This document shows positions 1 through 19,717 of a DNA stretch of 64,000 nucleotides, piece after piece. Under the pieces are notes generated by a model. The model did not search any database and was not told the origin of the DNA. It saw only the letters and a list, made by a program, of their open reading frames with translations. Source of the DNA: Xestospongia bergquistia (lineage: Eukaryota > Porifera > Demospongiae > Haplosclerida > Petrosiidae); the NCBI GenBank assembly GCA_963965975.1, contig OZ014411.1, positions 5,379,001-5,443,000 on the forward strand, in the 5' to 3' direction. The translations under genes and the position numbers were made by a program. Numbering within the stretch: position 1 is the stretch's first letter; every line of letters starts with the position of its first letter.

Positions 1-792
1 TTATAACTGAAATAGACAAAAGAATTCAAAAAAATGCATTATATACAAACTTTTATTTTTAACCCTTAGTATGCTAAAGATGTATACAGAAAACAATTCA
101 CCTTTGTTGTATGACTGCTGTATAAGTTATACTACAAATTTGGAACATCAAAACTCTATTTTAACAACTATTAACAACTAAATTGTTAGCATTTTGTAAA
201 TGTTTAATTAACATTTATACAGAACAACCAGAAATTGTATTTACTGTATTTGTTTACTGCTTTAAAGATATTGAGCATCAAAGGAAAAGACTCGATATAA
301 AGTCTACATGTATACATTTTTTCAAAGTTGGTAAAACATTTCTCTTGCTTAGAATAGAACCACATGCCTAAAGTTTAATCATTTTAAAGTTCAACTGTCC
401 CATTGAAGCAAACCATACTGTTTGGCAAGCATACACACACACACACGCACGCACGCACACAAACACACACACACATATATATATATATGAGCATTATACA
501 AAAAGGGTTATTTAATGGTCACAGGTCATGTAAACAGTTTATAACCATACAATATTTAAGAAATATTTAGACTGAATTGTCATGTGTAGACAGAACAGTT
601 AAAGTACAGTATTAACTATACTGCACAATTGCTGTGCTACGAAGCCTATGAATGAAATTTAATTTGGGAACTATTGTATGTGCTTCAATAGTGACTACAT
701 GTACTCAACATCTCTTAAAAATTTGTATAGTTTTAAAGGAATTAATTAATTATCACACATTAGAGCATATAATATGATGACTAGCAGAGTAC
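1..792. other. left-edge intronic sequence of SDA1, no exon seen
   Basis: This stretch should be SDA1 intron, because the next expected coding segment of the family was not found in it on the minus strand. It holds an AC/AT microsatellite at about 431-488 and otherwise plain AT-rich sequence. Confidence 0.6.
431..488. repeat. AC/AT microsatellite
   Basis: An ACAC run with scattered G changes passes into an ATAT run. Confidence 0.9.
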
Positions 793-7607
<6,815 letters not shown>

Positions 7608-7631
7608 CACATGGCAGTGATATAATAATTA

Positions 7632-7641
7632 CGCATGCGCA
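7632..7641. promoter_or_regulatory. NRF1-like site upstream of SDA1
   Basis: The palindromic core GCATGC within TGCGCATGCG (minus-strand reading) resembles the NRF1 half-site pair. It sits about 25 bp upstream of the SDA1 ATG, and such sites are common in CpG-type housekeeping promoters. Motif match by eye only. Confidence 0.4.
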
Positions 7642-7969
7642 CTTATTTGAATTGCAACAGCGCGTATTACTATATAGTAATTCCAGTTGTCATAATATTT
7701 TTTATGTAATATGACTTTTAGTTATTGTTGTTTTAGTAAGCTAAAACTAAAAATTAACATTTCCAGACAACTAAGAGTAAACTATAACTAAAATTCTGAC
7801 ATTATGTTATTTTACTAATATTTTCTAATATTAATAGACTGACAAACCACAACTTAGAACTTAAAATGTGAAGTCTTTCTTTGAAAAAACAGAAAATATG
7901 TGTATCTTTGACCTGTCATTATTTTATTGCCTTTTCTTACATGATTGCAAAATTAAGTGAATCAAATAA

Positions 7970-8215
7970 ACTAATATTAACTAAAATAGAAAACTATATA
8001 TCAAACTACTAAACTAATACTAACTAAAATTGCTTCATCAATTGTACTCCTTACTAAAACTAAACTAAACTAAAATAAAAAAACAAATTGAAAAACTAAA
8101 CTAATACATGCTAGCTAAAATTACTTTTCTGGTTTTATACTAAAACTAAACTAAACTAAAATGTATTTTATAACCCTATAGTTTCAACAATACTAAACTA
8201 AACTAAAATACTTTT
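7970..8215. repeat. degenerate ACTAAA-type tandem repeat
   Basis: Many imperfect copies of ACTAAACTAA / ACTAAAACT recur with interruptions. The boundaries are approximate. Confidence 0.6.
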
Positions 8216-8560
8216 TCCTTACTAAAACAACATTACTTTTAGTCATATTCAGATTATAACACTGACCTTTCTTATCTCCTTTTTTTAACCAAAAGTTTAC
8301 TGACCCAAAACATAGTACTTTTATCTTCATTATTTTGGATTTTAAAATTTGCAAATGTAAGAATTGATTTTCAATTTTCAAAATAAGAAAATTAAATAAC
8401 TAAAATGACTCCAAAAGTTAATTTCACGTTAAGGAAATGAAAACCAATTGTTAACATATTACAATTAAACTGCATAATGACTATACAATGTTGTTGTTAC
8501 ATGTATTACAAGAAAAGTCAGCAAAAGAGTAAAGCAAATCCATGATAGAGCATCACACAG

Positions 8561-9908
8561 TTAATAATAAGGCCACTTGTTAGAGTTGTCTACAGTGACA
8601 TTAAATGTACAGATTTGCATGGGATTGAGTTTAACATTGAAGTCTGGTCCATTATCCACAGAACAACCAATTACTGTAGGCACTAGAGAATAAGAAAGCC
8701 ACAACATTGTGATTGTACCAAATATTTATTAGTTTTATAATAGACTTAACAAGTAACATTCATAATCTCATCAAATCGTCATTAATGACTTAAATCATTG
8801 AAGAGTGTAGGTAGTACCTTTTAATTCTAATTGTTGTATTTAGATTTATTACCTATATTTCCATCAGCAGTAGTCCACTGCATTTTTTTAATATTAGACA
8901 AAGCCATGTTAGCTCCTAGTGCTAACTCGGTAACATCTTTGATCTCAAGGCCTTTAAAGAGACCCTATAAAGAATGAGTGAGCATTTCAAATCTATGTGT
9001 ACACATGTAATTACACAATGATAATTCTGAATAAATAGTAGTAAAGATAGATAGTGTAGTTTCATAAGTTAAAGGTTCTTGTCCAGCTACACAGGCTTCC
9101 CTTATCACTGATATGCTTCAAAGCAATGTAATATGAAAGTGAATTCTTTCTGTGTGCAAAGTTATAACAATTTATAGATTTTAAAGTACCTGGGTAGGGT
9201 ACCGGACAGTCACAGACGAAGATAGAAACCCTCTACCTAGTCTATAGAACTAGACCCTCCTCTTTGTTGATGCATGAGAAGGGTCTAGCAAAAGTGACAG
9301 TATGACTGAAATTAATTTACAAAAGCAAAATAAGGAAGCCATAAATACCATAAGCAACTAATAGTCTCATTTTTCAATGCATACTAGGACTACTGGCTAC
9401 ATTTGAGGACTTTAAAACCAGTAGGTACAGATTTATGGAGTTATAAGACAGCCTCGCCTATATAGCAAACATCAAAGAGCTTCAATACTTTGTAAAAGCA
9501 ATACATCAGATAGCTAACAGAAAAGTTTACTCCGGCCACCCAGAATCTGGGTAGCAAAATCTGATTGATCAGCAGAAATTTAATCAATTGTGACCTTTGC
9601 TAGACCCTTCTCACACATCAGCAAAGAGGAGGGTCTAGCTTTATAGACTGCCCTCACCCACATGTATGTTGGGTGCTGAGGGTTGATAAAATACAATACT
9701 TCAAAACAATTTAGCTTATATAAAATGTTGCCATACCTTTAGTGATACTGTAACTGGACTAGTCCAATCAGGAGCAGGATCTGTTGCCTCAAATTGATGA
9801 TCAAGTCGAAGAAGGATCTTGTTAGGCTCCAAATATTCAAGAGTTAACAAGTGGATATTGTCAGGTAAGGGATTAGAGAGACCTGAATACTATCATGAGA
9901 AAAAAATG

Positions 9909-9940
<32 letters not shown>

Positions 9941-12900
9941 ATGTATAACATTCATTATAATATAAAGATATAACAATTATGTTTTCCTATAGCTACTCAC
10001 AAATATACATAAATTTTGTCAAGTATCATTTTGTTTAAAAGGAAAGAGAACATTTTGCTTAAAATTGTCCATAAAGATCATTTCTTAAGGGACAGGAACA
10101 TTGTTATTGGCACATTATACTAATGTTTACTGATTGTTTTTAATAATGACGTGTAGTAGTTTTTACAAAAAAAAATAATGATGTCTAGATCTGCTTTCTC
10201 ATTATAAAATTCTATTGCAATATAATGCAGTCTATTTTCATAGTAGAACTTGTATGATACTTTATAAAATATTCATAACTGGATTGTCAGTATATCAAGT
10301 CTATGATGTCATAACAATGTGCGTATCAACAACCAACAGATCAATTTCCTTGAACGACTACTTTTCTCTCTAACTCACAATCTGGTACCATTTAACACAA
10401 CCATGAATCAAGCAAAGAAAGAATATCAATAATTCACAAAACCATTTGCTCCTAGCTGGATCTTATCCAATGAAGTAACTGTTCAAAATAACACGACTAT
10501 CTTGAACTAAATACAAATAAAATCTAAAATAACACAAAAGTGAAAATCAATAAAAGAAATTATGATCGTAGAGATTCACAGCAACCCTTGCTTGTTGTTA
10601 ATTTTTTTATGATTATCACCAAAAAATTTGTCTACAGTTTTTATTGAAATTTCTTTTATAATATGAACATTAATAATATGTGTACACAGAGAAAAGGGTA
10701 CATTGTACTATTTAGTGAGTGTAAGCCATACCTGGACATTATAGTTGTTGTCACTATTATCACTGTTCTTAACAAATGCCAGTTCAGGTTCCAACATTAA
10801 TTTCTCAGCTAACATACGTTGGAAGTAGGTGGAGTTCTTGAAGTCATCTAGTAAAATAATATGTTTTCCTCTGATAATTAATCCATCTCCATTTTGACCA
10901 GTTTCATTAAGAGGCTCTCCTACTCCACGATTATCATCAACAAGAATACGACGATGAACCTAAACCAAACAAAAAGTGTATGAAGTATACACACATAGAT
11001 CTTATCATACCATCTATTACATAGCTAATTTTGTTAATACAAACTTATGTATGATACTTACTACATATAATCCATAGCAAATATAATTATCTTATGATCT
11101 TAATTTTATTAAACAGAAAGCAGCTAAAAGTACATGTATATATCAACTAATGAAATACAAGTTCGCTACATAGTTATTGTTAATAAGCATTTACATCAGG
11201 GGCAGATCTAGGAAAAAGTTCTTGGGTGGGCCCTGAGGCTAATTATTTCATAGAGGTGTGGTTAACGTGGTTGACATAATAAAGTAACGTGGGTGGGACA
11301 AAATTTTAGGGTGGACCTGGCCCCCCCATAGATCTGACTCTGATCTACATACTTCATGCGTCACTTTACCTAATATTCTGCCTGTAGTATTAATTTTATT
11401 GGATTATAACATATAATATTGCTGGTGAGTGTGTCATGTGTTTCTTACCATTAATTCCACAGAGCCATCTGACAAACTTGATCCACCTTGAGATCTGTCA
11501 TTGAGTACTGTAAACTGAACTCCTTTAGATTCATCCTTATTGTGTGCAAACAGAAAAAAATGTTCACAGGTACACTACTACTAATAACTTACCCTAATAT
11601 ATATTCTACTGTTGACAGGATAATAATTACCAGCTACTGGAGCAGTGTTGTTATATTTCCATGTTGGACGGAAGTTTCGTCTACATTGATATAAAGAAAT
11701 GAGACATTGTGTCTGATCCCAGAAATGTGAAGTAATCAAATGACGTGAAAAGACAATTATAATAAGTGTCTTTTGTACTGTAAGAATATCTATAACATTT
11801 CATAAATGTTTTGTACAGTACATGTACATTTATATAACATTGAATTGACTTGTGAATCTTTTTTCATTTTTTCTCTATGGTATTATCGTTGTCATAGTTA
11901 CACTCAACTATTTTGAAAGGATCTGTATGAGCAGGTAAACAAGTAAATTTAGTCTTGGTTTCTAGAGATATTTATCTATTGTTGAGGAAAGTGGCAAAAT
12001 GAGTGTTTGAAAGGAATGATATTGTCTTCAAGTAAAGAAATGTCATACTGCCATGATTTTATAACGTAAAAAATATCTGCTGGCAATATAGATTTGTAAT
12101 CAGTACTTGATAATTACATTAAGCATTAAATTAAAATATACAAAAGGAGTTCATTGTTGGTATATAGCCAAATCTTCAAATGGTCAACATGCCCATTTAT
12201 ATCACATTGAATTATTGTAATGAGGCTACAGTGTATTATAACATATATGTACAGGACCTAACAACTCTCACACCTGCAGGCATCAAGTTTGCTCACACAA
12301 CAATGTACCATACATTGTATGGCTCTAATCTATGGTTGGTATTAACTACAAATGTAGCTATATATAGAATTATTATACATGTAACTTACACTCTCTTTTG
12401 CATATCACGTCCGTTAGCATCAGTATACCAAGTAGCTTCAGATTTAAGATCAGTTTGGAACCGACTAATGACCTCCTTACCAAGTCCATCACTGTAAAAC
12501 AATGTATTAGCACTTCAATTAAAAAATACAATTTAATCTGTCAAAACCAACTAATACATGAATTATATTATCATGATCTAAAGAAGAACTTCATGATAAC
12601 TACAGGTATTATAAAATATTTCTACATGAAAAAGATGGCATCATATCTACATACATATACCACCAGTACACGTACACAAATACATATATATGTACACAGA
12701 CATATCATTCAGTTTACATTATCAAGAATCCTTTTACTTCTTGTGATTGTATAAGTACTGTGTACATGTACATGTAGGGTGTACATCTTTTTGTAAGAGT
12801 CTTAAACAAGAACAGAGGTTAAAGTGTGAGCTTATCTCATTTTGTCTGTTATCAGTGCCTATATTCATCTAATATACATACTTGCCATAACTACATATAT

Positions 12901-15900
12901 CATACTTTGAACGCACATCAAAAGGACTGTACTTAGATTCAGCAAAACTTTCAACAGTACTATCACAGTACTTTCTGGTTTTTTACTGTTACTTCTACAC
13001 ATACTGTAGGTGTTTAAATCCTTACCTGATGGGAATTGGTCCAATAGTATATTCAAACTCAATAGCGGGCATATTTTTATAAAGTCGCACAACCTACATT
13101 GTTATAAGAAGAAAACAACACAACGTTACTATACATTGTCTGCCAATAATACTATAACAAGTTATACAAATCTGAGTCATACTAACACTTTATACTAATA
13201 TCTCTACATTACAAACTCCACAAAAATTAACACATCTGAAAAAGGTATGCGAAGATATTCTTTTATAAGACCATAGGTACATGTATATAATGTTAATATC
13301 AACACTTACTACTCTAGGTATAAACATGTACTAATACAGCATTGTTGTATATGTGTATATAACATATAATAATGTATTTCATTGTTATTGACCAATTAGA
13401 TTAAATATTTAATATCTAACAAAAAAATGTCTGGTATACAAGAAACAATATAACCAGCCTGATACATGTCCACACAGAAACCATTCCTGTCTATCATTAA
13501 AAAGCATTATAAATAGAAATGAGATAGTAGTCTTTTGTGTTACAAAATATAACATTATATTTGCCAGTTGTCTTGTTCATACATATAATGTACATATACC
13601 ATTAGATACAACAGTACATGTAGAATAACTGAACTCAAGAATAACTGAACTTTTTTAAGTGTCTAATTTAATAATCTATATGTTAGTGCATGTTACTACT
13701 ATATGTCCTAGTATGTATGTAGTACCTACTTGAGAAACCCAAGGAGAGAATATTTGATGAACTTCAGTCACAACATCACCCTAAAATAAAAAAAGTTATT
13801 ATAATCTACATGTTACTTTTCAGTTAACTATAAAAGTAAATAATTTTAACATAACTTTATAACACTTACTGAAACCACAGACACTTCAGCTTTGTTGTTG
13901 TTCTGATTAACTGGAAAGACTTCAGAACTATTAGGACGAAAGATATAGGCTCCAGAAGCCTAAAAGAGTGATAAGAAGCAATGTTTTAACAATACATTGA
14001 TATGTAGAGAAAATCAAGTGATGGTTGTAGCTGTACCAACACCTTTGTCACATAACAGGCATGATATAAATTGTGATTCAAAGATTAAAAACATTACAAG
14101 TACATAAACATGTACATTGTCTACATGTATAATATCTTACTTGACTTGAATTCTTGTTATTACCAGTACTAGAGTTATACCAATAAAACTGTTGATTGAC
14201 TTCACTGGTAATATCAGACTTGATATTAGTAATCTGTTTTACTTGACCAGTTGTCCCATCAAATAACACACTATAAAACTATAACAATATATAGTATTAA
14301 CATATACAGTATTAACATGTATAGTATTAACACGTATAGTATTAACATATGTACTTACATCATTACTAACAGTGACATCATCTTGGAAAACATCAACATG
14401 AGATCTCCTAGTAAACTCTGAAAATATATAGAAATGAATATATAACAATATATAACAATATATAACAATATATAATATATAACAATATATAACAATATAT
14501 TAAATCAATTGAAGGTCAACAACTCTCCTAATAGCATGGTAATAGTTGAAATTTTGGCAATTTCTGAATTTGGCAAAAGGGTATCTTTGAGTTAACAAAT
14601 TGGGTATTTTCTAGTTGTTAAAAATGACAGAACCCACATTAACAAAATTGGAAACACCTGGAGTTAAAATAGATGGTAAGTACCCATGTAACCAAATACA
14701 CAGAATAGAAACATACAAAGTATTGTATTATACACCTACACTTTAAAATTTAGAAACATTTAGAGGTGGGGTTTCCTGATAGTATAAAATCACATATTAA
14801 TATTATATGGTATATATGTCATACGTATTCCCAGATCTATTAAACGTGGGAATTCATCTAAAAATGCATTGTATTTTATTGCAATATAAAGGTAACAACA
14901 ATACAATGTGTCATGAATGAAATTAGCAAGCACTGTATAGGCTACCTAATAACATAGCCTGATTGATGTTACCTATACTTGCATATCACTTTGAGTAGGT
15001 GCATAATGTATTCATTAACTAGTAATAAAACAAATGCTTATGTAAACATACCATTTACCATTTTATTAACTATACTTAAATTTATTGTCTACACAACCAT
15101 ATACACCAATTATAAGTACAGCATACTGTACATATGAAGTCCCAAATGAGTCAATGATTGAGCGCATAACATTAATCTCATACCCAGACAGAAACTGTCT
15201 GGTAATAGTGGTCAAAATTCTGGATGTGATGAGGTTTCATTCTGGAATGCTAAAATAACAATGAAATTCCCACTAGCTCAATTAGCTACATAGTTACTGT
15301 GTAGTCAAGTTACATGTTAGTTATGTTTGAGAGACGTTACCATGTCCCAATCATGTGATAGTCATGTGTTCATCATGTCATCACATCTCAAGTTTTTAGC
15401 CAGTTACCCGATTTTTTTTAGCCTTTTTGTACCATCTGGGCACAAGACTGCTAAATTGTAATGCACATGTAGATACTATACTGAAAGCATTTGACACTCC
15501 TTACTTATATTAATTTCTTCCCTCCCTCTCTTAATGAGAGCCAAAACTGACTCTTCCTCCTTCCACCTCTATATCCCTCAATCTATCCATGCACTCAACT
15601 ACCTCACACTTACTTGTATTTGTTCTTTTAGCAGTATATATAGAGTATCCCAATGGAGGAATATCAAACACTTCAAAAACACCTTCCACTCCAGCACTTG
15701 TATTTCCTGCTAGCCTAATTTTCTTAGTGACATCAGTAATTGGAACAATCTACATATGACAAGTATAAATGAACATTGCTTGGTACAAAGGAGTGACATC
15801 ATATGTATAATTTGTATCTTTTACATGTATCAAAACATATGGTTAAGGTTTATGATAACGTCATATGCTCTAGTCTCTAGAGTTGCAACCTTTTACTAGT

Positions 15901-16459
15901 GTATATCATAATCCCTTATACCAAATTTGTTCACCGTAAAATTTCTAAAACTTCTACTAAGTAGATTTTCTCATAGTAATTTTAAGGGCAATTTTTAGCG
16001 ATAAAACTCATCACCTAAATAGTTAATTTTAACAAAATTAGAGGGTCTCATCACTTGAAAAAATTGAAATGTATATGTGTTTGGCATAGACGTCAATACA
16101 GTAAGCTGTGTTTTAAAGAGAAATTGTACTAAGAAACACAACTCTATAAGCTCCAGATCTGAGAGAGACCTCAGTAGACTTGGAAAACATTCTTGAACAT
16201 GACAAACTCATATTCTACTATTTACAGTAACACAAATATTTTAATAAAAGGTCTACACATGTACAAGACTACAGATATATTGTACATGTACAGTATAATG
16301 CCTACATGTAATGACTGCAATACTGAGAGAAGCATACCTGTACAGTTATAAGTCTTCCATTAGGATCAGTAATGGCTACAGACTCATTGATCAGTGGAAC
16401 TCGTATTTGTCCAGTCCATGGACGACTCAGTGAATTGTAGATGAGTAAATGAAACTATG

Positions 16460-16548
<89 letters not shown>

Positions 16549-19500
16549 GTGAGTGAGTGAAAAGAGAAAAAAACGATACAGGTCCCTTTTCCAACCATAC
16601 TAAAGTCTCTTACAGAACAAACAATATTTAAGTTAATCTGAAGTTATATACATGTACATATCAATAGTAGCTATATTTCTGTTGGGAGAATGATGTCCCA
16701 TAGTTAAATAATGCATTACACAATAGACTAGCCTTACTTCTCCAGTTTCAGAGATAGGACAGATACTAATATTGAGATATTCACAGAATGTAAACTTCAC
16801 ATTTGATGGCCCACTCTTAACAGCCATGATATTGAAAGCAGCTGACATCACAGCACGACATTCTACTTCTCCAATATGAAGTCTTTTGGCATAATCATCA
16901 GCAACATGTTGCTTCTCTGTACCACTACAAGAATGATATCAATAAAAACGAACCAACACAAGTTAAATGTAGATAACTACTGACATACACACACATGTGT
17001 GTTATTGAGTAAAGGAATCAACACTATAGCATATACTATTAATGATTAAGATAATTAATGAATGTTTGATTCAGTTTAATGGATGAGTTACCTGATATTA
17101 GATAATAATCATTTATTAACTCAAATAAATAACAAATTATATGTACAAATATCACATGTATGTGAACTGATCAAATGTAATCTTTGGGGGAATAGAGAAA
17201 TAATTGATAGTATGATGGTACACACACACATGATGAATAAATTAAGATAATAAATCAATGGACAAAGCAATGTAGTTTCATTTACTTACGAGACTGCATC
17301 ATGATGTTGAGCAACTCCCATAGCTTGTTCTATAATAACAAAGAATAGTTCATTAATATACAAATATATGTACTACATTTCCACTAATAGATATCATTGA
17401 ATGTTTGTTTTACAGTTGTTTAGAATGCAACAAATGGCTTTTAGAAAACACAAAAGACTCATTGTTTAATTGTTTTAAGCTTTACATCATTGTATGTTAT
17501 AGTCTTAACAATAACATTAAGTCATAGAAACAATAGATCAATTATTTGGAGCAATCAAACTATTCATAGCCAAGTCAAATCAAATTAAGAAATTTTTCAA
17601 CAATGGTATCCAACTGTTAGTTGTTTCTCAGATTTTGAATTATCTGATATATTCTGTTCAAGTTGAGAATGAACACTAACTCATGTATTATAATTCTGGA
17701 TAGGAATGAGCTAGAGAGAAGTGATTTATACTATTTAAAACATCTTCCAAAACCACAAATTATATCAATAAACTAGAGTGCTAACTATTTAGGAAAGTAG
17801 CAAACTAGAAATCTCATATAAAGTAAATAGTATTCTTCACATTCCACCATGACTGATTTCATGGATATTTTGCATATTATTAATGGACACAATGTTCTCC
17901 AGCTTCTGCAGAAGGTTCAGAAATTGTCGAAAGTACCTTTAATAGTAAAAGTATGATAAGAGACATCCACAAAGAACCACGAAAAGCTTCACAATAACTC
18001 AATAAAAACTTTACAACAATGACACCACACCCAAGTTAGGTTGATAACGTCATAATTGAAATTCCACTAAATCACAGTCATTTTCAATACTAACAGAGTA
18101 TACATTGTATAACAGTTATTTGTATGCGCTTATTTTAGCAATTAATTTTCACTTTTTAATTTGAGAACTACACAATTACTGTGTGATTCTGTTTATTGAG
18201 TCATATTGACACATACTATAAGCAACTGAAACATTGGCTAAAGTTGGTTCTAAAGGACACATACTGTAAGCAACTGAAATATTGGCAAAAGTTGGTTCTA
18301 AAGGACACATACTGTAAGCAACAGAAACATTGGCTAAAGTTGGTTCTAAAGGACACATACTGTAAGCAACTGAAATATTGGCAAAAGTTGGTTCTAAAGG
18401 ACACATACTGTAAGCAACTGAAACATTGGCTAAAGTTGGTTCTAAAGGACACATAATGTAAGCAACAGAAACATTGACTAAAGTTGGTTCTAAAGGACAC
18501 ATACTGTAAGCAACTGAAACATTGGCTAAAGTTGGTTCTAAAGGACACATACTGTAAGCAATTGAAACATTGGCTAAAGTTGGTTCTAAAGGACACATAC
18601 TGTAAGCAACTGAAACATTGGCTAAAGTTGGTTCTAAAGGACACATACTGTAAGCAACTGAAACATTGGCTAAAGTTGGTTCTAAAGGACACATAATGTA
18701 AGCAACAGAAACATTGACTAAAGTTGGTTCTAAAGGACACATACTGTAAGCAACAGAAACATTGGCTAAAGTTGGTTCTAAAGGACACATAATGTAAGCA
18801 ACAATTATAAATATTTTAATGACCTAGTAACTTGAAACAACCAGAGGCAAATATTTTCCACTTGATGAGAAATGTCATGCACAAGACCTAGCCTTGTACC
18901 CAGGCTATCGCGAAAGCCTGGGTATGAGGCTAACACAAGACCTAATTAGACTTACTACATATACTTTGTAAGAAAAAGCAAGAACAGGGAGGAAAAAGCA
19001 CCCAGTTACATCATATCACTAGATTCATACCAGCTCTACTAGTTATAACCGCTTCATTTCGGGAATGGTAATTGCATAATATAGAGGACAAACAACCTTA
19101 CGCTGACAGTATTTCCCATAAAATTAAGAAAATAATCATTTTTAGATGGTTTTGCTTCAGTAATGGACCAGTCAGAAACCACCTGGGGTGTCTCCCCCTG
19201 GGGACCCTTATTAAAACAGAACCATCTAAGAATGACAATATCTTATTTATATATAAACAGTGAAAATGACCTTCTAAAACTATCATCACAGATACAGTTA
19301 GAAACAGAATGCATATGTCGCTACCAGCCATATTTTCAAGCTAAATATTAACTCACGTAATTTGATGGACGAGAGTCCACTATCTTCAAATCCATTATGA
19401 ACTGCTTCCAATTGTTTACAAGCTTGCAAGTGAGAATTACATTTTCTTACATATCCTTTAAGTCCTGGACGACTTGTAAAGTATCCTGAGAGAGAAAGGG

Positions 19501-19685
19501 AGGATTGGTGACTTACATGTACTGCATTTATAACTTCTTACCAGTCCAAAAATTCCAAGGATCATCAGCATAAGGAAAGAAATCATCGGTCTTTACTGTC
19601 CACTTGATATTTGCAGCTTCTTCATTGATGTATTTTGTGTACATGGATGGAGTGGAATACATAACATTAAGAGTTCCATTCTTGA

Positions 19686-19717
<32 letters not shown>

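Larger units (their letters stand above)
7608..8560. other. intergenic region SDA1 / alpha-mannosidase, with ACTAAA-rich degenerate repeat
   Basis: The SDA1 promoter side is at the left and the mannosidase 3' flank at the right. From about 7970 to 8215 the sequence is dominated by degenerate units of the type ACTAAACTAAAAT. No credible gene was seen. Confidence 0.6.

Noticed and set aside
12180-12754. Two overlapping plus-strand frames
   Set aside because: They overlap and oppose a mannosidase exon at 12390-12491 and are its shadow plus intron.
18176-18790. Long repetitive open frames (16-residue periods) on both strands
   Set aside because: They are a by-product of a 48-bp minisatellite in a mannosidase intron. 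There is no unique sequence, and the same array is open in several frames.
18207-18802. CRISPR-like regular array
   Set aside because: The units are contiguous with no variable spacers. The 41230-41890 array is the same kind of thing, and the genome is clearly animal.
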